Shown here: piece by piece, positions 59,411 to 64,000 of the stretch | Position numbering within the stretch: the first letter of the stretch is position 1 | Layout: every line of letters starts with the position of its first letter | Origin: Lineus longissimus | Taxonomy: Eukaryota > Nemertea > Pilidiophora > Heteronemertea > Lineidae | Assembly (NCBI RefSeq): GCF_910592395.1 | Contig: NC_088311.1 | Coordinates: forward strand, 24,274,646-24,338,645 | DNA length: 64,000 nt | Direction of reading: 5' to 3' | The notes under the pieces: model-generated | The model's input: the letters and a program-made list of their open reading frames with translations, nothing else | Told to the model about the DNA's origin: nothing | Databases searched by the model: none | Position numbers and translations under genes: made by a program

Positions 59411-60481
59411 ATGAGTCCTCACATAAATCCTCCATGGCGCCCTCTCCCGCCAATCGAACCTCCACGGCCAACCACACGGCAACGTCTCAAACGACTGTTC
59501 GACTGCGGAGGATGTTATCGGCGGCTGCAGTGCGACCGATGTAGCATAAGGTCAAGATCAGATGGCCTCCTCGTCTGCGCCGTTATCCAGATTGTCCTTG
59601 CCATTGCCAGCGTCATCCTCTCTACAATTAAAGTTATTATTTGTGGCATCAGCCAATCAGTGGTCTGGACTTACGCCTTCTCTCTAATGATGATGCTTTC
59701 TGGTTCGTTTTCCGCCCACTTTGTTAGAAGTAAGAGCGAGAACAGAGCATTTGCGATATGGATTGTGTTCGTTTCCTTTTCCATGATAACAGTGACTGTG
59801 ATAACTCTTCTCTCCATCAGTAACAGTTTCAAAGAATACCTATCACATTCCGATATATCAACGCCAACAGACCAGTTTTGCCATGACGGACACACTTGGA
59901 CGGCATACATAAACGTACATTACATAACTATATACTTTGTTGAAGCCAGTGGCGCGGTTACTGCGATGACCCAGGGCATCATTGCCTTGACTCTTGCCAT
60001 CAAACGATGCGGATTGTGTCTGCGCAGGCAAGGAAGTGATGACGTCATATTGGAAGAGCAGGCAACAGAAGACGAAGAGAATGCGCAAAGCGACAGTGAA
60101 TCTGAGACTGACCCGGTTGGTAGAGCACTACAACTTCACAATTTTGCGCAGGATAGCGAGGATGAAATTGCGCATACAGATTCAGGAGATGCAAATGGAC
60201 GTGTAGAAGGTCGCGAACTGCAAGATGCCGATCATGTTGATGTGCGCCATGATAGCAATAATCTCCTGCAAAATTCCGGCGATACATGTATGGCTGTGCT
60301 TGATGATGATAACGATGATGATTTCCCGCATAACTCCGGCCATAATGAAGACAGTTCCGTCCTCATCAATTATCATGATTCCAGTGGCCAGGGTGACGAT
60401 AAACTCATTGATGATGATGATCTACACCAGCATCCAAGCTGTGATGATGACATAGCTCTCATTGACGATGATGATATGTAA
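59411..60481 (+). CDS. Four-transmembrane protein with long acidic C-terminal tail
   Basis: A 356-residue protein in one coding exon that I cannot assign to a family. The N-terminus is Pro-rich, then Cys-rich (DCGGCYRR, CDRCSIRS; residues 31-44). Four hydrophobic segments lie at about 53-79, 84-105, 113-136 and 170-197, so both ends should be cytosolic. The layout recalls MS4A/CD20-like or other tetraspan proteins but lacks the tetraspanin CCG loop. The ~160-residue tail is rich in Asp, Glu, Ser and Asn, with repeated DDDD runs and N-S-G motifs, and ends in DDDDM. A 5' leader exon may end at a donor near 59153, with an acceptor at 59368 opening this exon. Codon repeats (GAT)n in the tail may vary in length. 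Confidence 0.75.
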   Translation: MSPHINPPWRPLPPIEPPRPTTRQRLKRLFDCGGCYRRLQCDRCSIRSRSDGLLVCAVIQIVLAIASVILSTIKVIICGISQSVVWTYAFSLMMMLSGSFSAHFVRSKSENRAFAIWIVFVSFSMITVTVITLLSISNSFKEYLSHSDISTPTDQFCHDGHTWTAYINVHYITIYFVEASGAVTAMTQGIIALTLAIKRCGLCLRRQGSDDVILEEQATEDEENAQSDSESETDPVGRALQLHNFAQDSEDEIAHTDSGDANGRVEGRELQDADHVDVRHDSNNLLQNSGDTCMAVLDDDNDDDFPHNSGHNEDSSVLINYHDSSGQGDDKLIDDDDLHQHPSCDDDIALIDDDDM

Positions 60482-61200
60482 ATTGCCTCAGTTACCAGTT
60501 TATTACGAAACGCTTGACCAAGGTATTGGCCAAAAGACGTAAATTTTAGTTAAATTAGCACAGCGATGGGGAGCCTCATAGCCAAGTGATTAACACACTA
60601 GGGGGAGGGGGAGAACCAGGGGAGAACCCAGCCATTGGCGTGGCTTTCAAGGATCTAAAATTCCTGGCTCTTCACGACACGTAGTACAAAATATTCGAGA
60701 GTCTGTCGGATGAGACTAAAAGCTGTGGTCCCTTGTCCCTGAGTGTCTATGACAGGGCAAGTAAAAGATCCAACATAAGGTGGACAGTAGCCTATAGTGG
60801 ACTCATCTTATTTTGTATGATGTGGTCCATGTAGATACTAAATTATAGTTGTCAATTGTGTGTTTGTAGTAAATATTTTATGAAAAACTTTATATTTATT
60901 TTGATAAAATAAACAAGATGTGTGGCTTTTAAGTACATTCGTGTGTCATCGTTTGCGCGAGTACATGTACTGATATCGTTACCGGGATCAGAGATACAAT
61001 TTATTGGAGTCATATTTCTTAATTCGGGAACTTTACGCTCGACGAATATCTGGCCCTCGAGGCATCTACTTGGCGTTATCCTTTGTTCATTAGACTCGAC
61101 GCCAAGTTAAATTGAACGTCAAGTTAATCACTAACTACTTTTGAAAAACCTGACCGTGTAGTAGAAAAACGGCTTCTTTTGGAAGGTACGAAGACTTCAC
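60482..61200. other. Intergenic region after the four-TM gene
   Basis: Contains the SINE above, an AATAAA at about 60908 that may end the four-TM transcript, and a possible MITE remnant near 61053-61155 (CTTGGCGTTAT, ACGCCAAGTTAA). No gene is recognised. Confidence 0.4.
60565..60810 (+). mobile_element. Degenerate tRNA-derived SINE
   Basis: An A-box-like TAGCCAAGTGATTAA is followed by a G-rich stretch, and then by TCGGATGAGACTAAAAGC, GTGGTCCC and GGGCAAGTAAAAGATCC. The latter resemble the conserved body of SINEs common in marine invertebrate genomes. The B box is lost or altered. Confidence 0.5.
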
Positions 61201-61205
61201 ATCTT

Positions 61206-61250
61206 TGACGTCACTTAAAGTAATGACGTCATCAGCTGCGTATGACGTCA
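61206..61250. promoter_or_regulatory. Three CRE palindromes upstream of the EF-hand gene
   Basis: TGACGTCA occurs at 61206-61213, 61224-61231 and 61243-61250, about 160-200 bases before the ATG at 61408. Three full palindromes in 45 bases is far above chance and suggests CREB/ATF-type control. Confidence 0.55.
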
Positions 61251-61407
61251 TGCACAACGTGACAGCCACATAGCAACGTGTGGTGTCCTTCGCATATTCG
61301 TGTCGGTTTGGAAAGTTGCTGCAGTTGGCGCAATGAATTGAATTACAGCATTTGTTATTGGCTATTTCCCATTCCTATATCAACCATAAACAATAACATA
61401 TTTAAAA

Positions 61408-64000
61408 ATGACCGAATCGGCCAAAAAAGGACAGAAAAGTGTCACTCCGCTGAAGTCGTCGCTTAAGAAATCAAATTATGGATCACATGCTCCGAAATCC
61501 GCCATTAAGAAAGCGCAGGTGTCTGCAGCCCCGAATACCGGGAAGTCCAGCATTAAGAAGGTCCAAGTATCTGAACCACGGAGGCCTTCCATGAAGAAGA
61601 CGCAGACTGAGCCCGGAGACAACGATTCACTATCAGATGTGGCTAAAGGTGCCGCAAAAAGACTGGTAAGAAAAATCGTTGCACATTGATATGGATAGCA
61701 AACTGTTAACAGTCCCATGATAGTTTCCATGCTTATAAAAATCAAGCGTTTGGTCTCTCTCGGCATTGGGAAAGAACGGAGTTCTCCAGGGTTGATCATG
61801 TCGACTTGCCGGCGGTGAACATCAATCCTAAATTCTACTCCTTTTAAGGATGGATAATACGCACAACGACGGTTGATCGGTATGCGGAATTCTATACTAC
61901 TTCGAATGAGACATAGAAAGAACATAGATTTCCTGTACCATATGTCTACGCAAGGACAGGCAAAAAGAACTTTCTCGTCGCCCGTAGCCTTTAGCATCCG
62001 ATAGACTCTCTCACTCACGTCATCTTGACTATTACGGATTCGTAACTGGATGGCCACGCCTTTCGCTGTCTCTTCATTATATTCTTGCCTTACAGTTGAC
62101 AGGCGATGGAACCGAGAGCAAACCTGATTGGTATCAAGAACTCAGTGAACAACAGATCACTATGTTTAAAAATGTAAGTATATACAGCTACACAAAAGTC
62201 TCCAAGAAAATCTAAATATATTCTCTCTGTCAGCTTAGATTCCATTACACCGTGGTGGATCGGGAGGTTCCAAATGTGTTACCGGTGACGATATCAGAAA
62301 ATCAACAGATCATTCTGTTAGCAATCGATTTCATGCCACGTGAGACGTGAAACCCATATTCCGTGTACCTGGTCGGATAAGAATGAGACCCCATGAAAGA
62401 TTTGAAATCTGGGTAGCTTGTAATGGTGCGCTCTCCGATTCCTTGCTGGTCGAAGATGGAGTCGATCATCGGCCAATAGCGCTAATCGGCGCCCAGTCAT
62501 AAAAGTACAGCTAACGTGTGCGGATGGATGAGAAAAAGGATTTGCTCAGTAATCGATAATTCTAATGTATTTTCCCAGCTTTTTGAGCTCCTGGACCGTG
62601 ATGGTGGTGGCAGTATTGATGGCGAGGAGTTGTTTGCGGTGATGAAGGAACTGGACATCGGGGTCACGAAAGAAGAGATTGTCGCCGTAATACGCGACCT
62701 CGGCAAGGCCGGCAATGACGAGATCGATTTTGATGAGTTTCTCTACTGCATGTCCTGTCCTGAAAGATGGATGAAAGAGGGTAGGCACATAAACTTACTC
62801 TCCGATGGAACGAAATCATGTGACTGCGAAAAAGCAGCAGATTTGAAAACCGCCAGATTCTTCAAGAAAAATGTCTTAATTAATCTCACACACTAACATA
62901 AAAGACGAGAAATGTCTATGCAATTGGTTTTTAGTAAAAATTTTCACTTCACAGATCCGGATGAGAGTAAGGCGGGCACCACTGACAATGGAAATGCGAG
63001 AAAATACACAAAGCGCGAGACCATATTCTTCACAGCTATCACCAGGTTTGCCATCAAAAACTCCATGGGCGATATTGAACGGTATTATGCGGCAAAAGCA
63101 CGCCGTACCCCCCACGTGATCGGCCACTACACTGCCGGGGCGCGTCTGATTGGCTTAACCGACAGACAGATTGAACGGCATCTTGCAGATCTCCAGAGGT
63201 CATCCAAAGGCGTGAAGTCCCCGTATGCCAAACCTCTGCGTTTCGTAACTTCATCTAAAAAATCCTCCAAACACAGTGGCAAGTCTCGGAAAAGCGGACA
63301 AGGACAGTTTGAGTCCGTGACAGTCCAGCCACCCTTGCGGCGGGACAAGCGGCAGGAAGAGGCCCGGTCATCGGGACTATGCGACATTGAGGAAGACATG
63401 GCCTTGCTTGTAAGTATGTCACCCTGGATGAAGGCACTTCCAACTCAGACTGAAACTTCTGTCTACAATTTTCTGCTAAAAACATATGTTTGTAAATCCG
63501 CTGATCTTGGAGGGGTTAAGATGAGTTGAGTTGTATTACGTTATTTTGTAATAGGCAATGTTTCATGTTTGGAGGAATATCCGATTTGTCTCAAGTCATG
63601 TATATATATCATCGGTCATTCTCTCTCCAGACACTGCGTGATCTTGCTGATAAAGGAAATATCGTTGCCAAACTCCCAGGTGTTCACCTCGTTCCTCAGA
63701 TCAGACAGAAACTTGGTACGTACCACCAGAGTCTTTCAACAATAGCTTTTGCTAAAGAACAGAGCGTTTGCATTGGCTATATTCAACTGATCGAAGAATT
63801 TGTTCAAGTTCCAGTTACGAAAAAGTACACTTTTCTTGGCTGGGGGCTTGGGTCAACGCGTGACCGAGAGATTTCTGTCCCAGCGCGCGTTTTTCGAACG
63901 GTCGGTGGCTTTGATGTTTTAACCATACGTTCCATAGTACCCTGAGTCAGTCAAACGACTCAGAATTGATTCAGGAATGGCTTCCAGCAGACCCGTGTCT
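61408..64000 (+). CDS. EF-hand protein with basic repeat-rich N-terminus (partial, runs off the window)
   Basis: Exons: 61408-61665, 62096-62173, 62579-62780, 62955-63409 and 63631-63715, with the GTACGT donor at 63716 leading beyond the window. Phases join (0, 0, 1, 0, then 1). Residues 1-86 are basic and disordered with four near-repeats of a S-x-x-K-K pattern (SSLKK, SAIKK, SSIKK, PSMKK). Residues about 113-179 form an EF-hand pair. The first loop, DRDGGGSIDGEE (118-129), has canonical calcium ligands. The second (about 154-165, ending EIDFDE) has Gly and Ala at ligand positions 1 and 3 and is probably silent. Residues 180-331 are basic with predicted helix and a Ser/Lys-rich stretch. The overall family is not recognised; it is a calmodulin-like calcium sensor module in a longer protein. 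Confidence 0.8.

Noticed and set aside
61476-62057. 193-codon minus-strand open frame
   Set aside because: It covers the first exon and first intron of the EF-hand gene in antisense. The exon part is a mirror of a low-complexity coding sequence and no motif is seen. A real antisense gene cannot be excluded, but nothing supports it.

Overview
The window is nuclear DNA from a marine invertebrate animal. Genes are split by GT-AG introns of a few hundred bases. Recognisable loci are peroxin-13, a choline transporter-like protein and a eukaryotic tRNA-Leu(AAG). Secreted multidomain proteins are built from symmetric phase-1 exons. Dispersed motifs such as TAGGCCTA and ACATGTACATGTA, and decayed CR1/L2-type LINE ends, fit a lophotrochozoan, ambulacrarian or amphioxus genome. 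The phylum cannot be fixed from the sequence alone.

Layout. 1-2200: unassigned DNA and two decayed LINE 3' ends. 2301-6135 (minus): an NADPH-dependent FMN reductase-like gene with one body and three candidate first exons, two of them on a recent 355-bp duplication. 7133-7924: an intronless Tctex1-domain dynein light chain-like gene whose 3' end runs into degenerate copies of itself. 8100-12500: mostly unassigned, ending in a minus-strand LINE fragment. 12506-18712: seven tandem copies of an ~882-bp unit, each with a tRNA-like element that has A and B boxes and a T-run. 18964-19045: tRNA-Leu(AAG), minus. 19276-21373: PEX13, complete in four exons, 420 codons. 24000-33426: an SLC44 choline transporter-like gene with two alternative coding first exons and 16 shared exons, 666 or 660 codons.

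34722-45544 and 46896-52956: a tandem pair of paralogous secreted proteins, each with a signal peptide, two ShKT domains, a PAN/apple-like domain, nine CCP (sushi) domains and a short acidic tail, all on phase-1 exons. I do not recognise this architecture as a named family. It is the most interesting protein-coding content here and looks like a lineage-specific recognition or adhesion system.

53566-53998: a foldback element with ~99-bp terminal inverted repeats. 55023-57368: a type II membrane DXD glycosyltransferase. 59411-60481: a four-transmembrane protein with a long acidic tail. 61408-window end: an EF-hand protein gene cut by the right edge.

For the spliced genes I rebuilt exon boundaries by hand from splice signals and checked that phases join and total lengths divide by three. 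Functions are homology inferences from remembered family features. No database search was possible.
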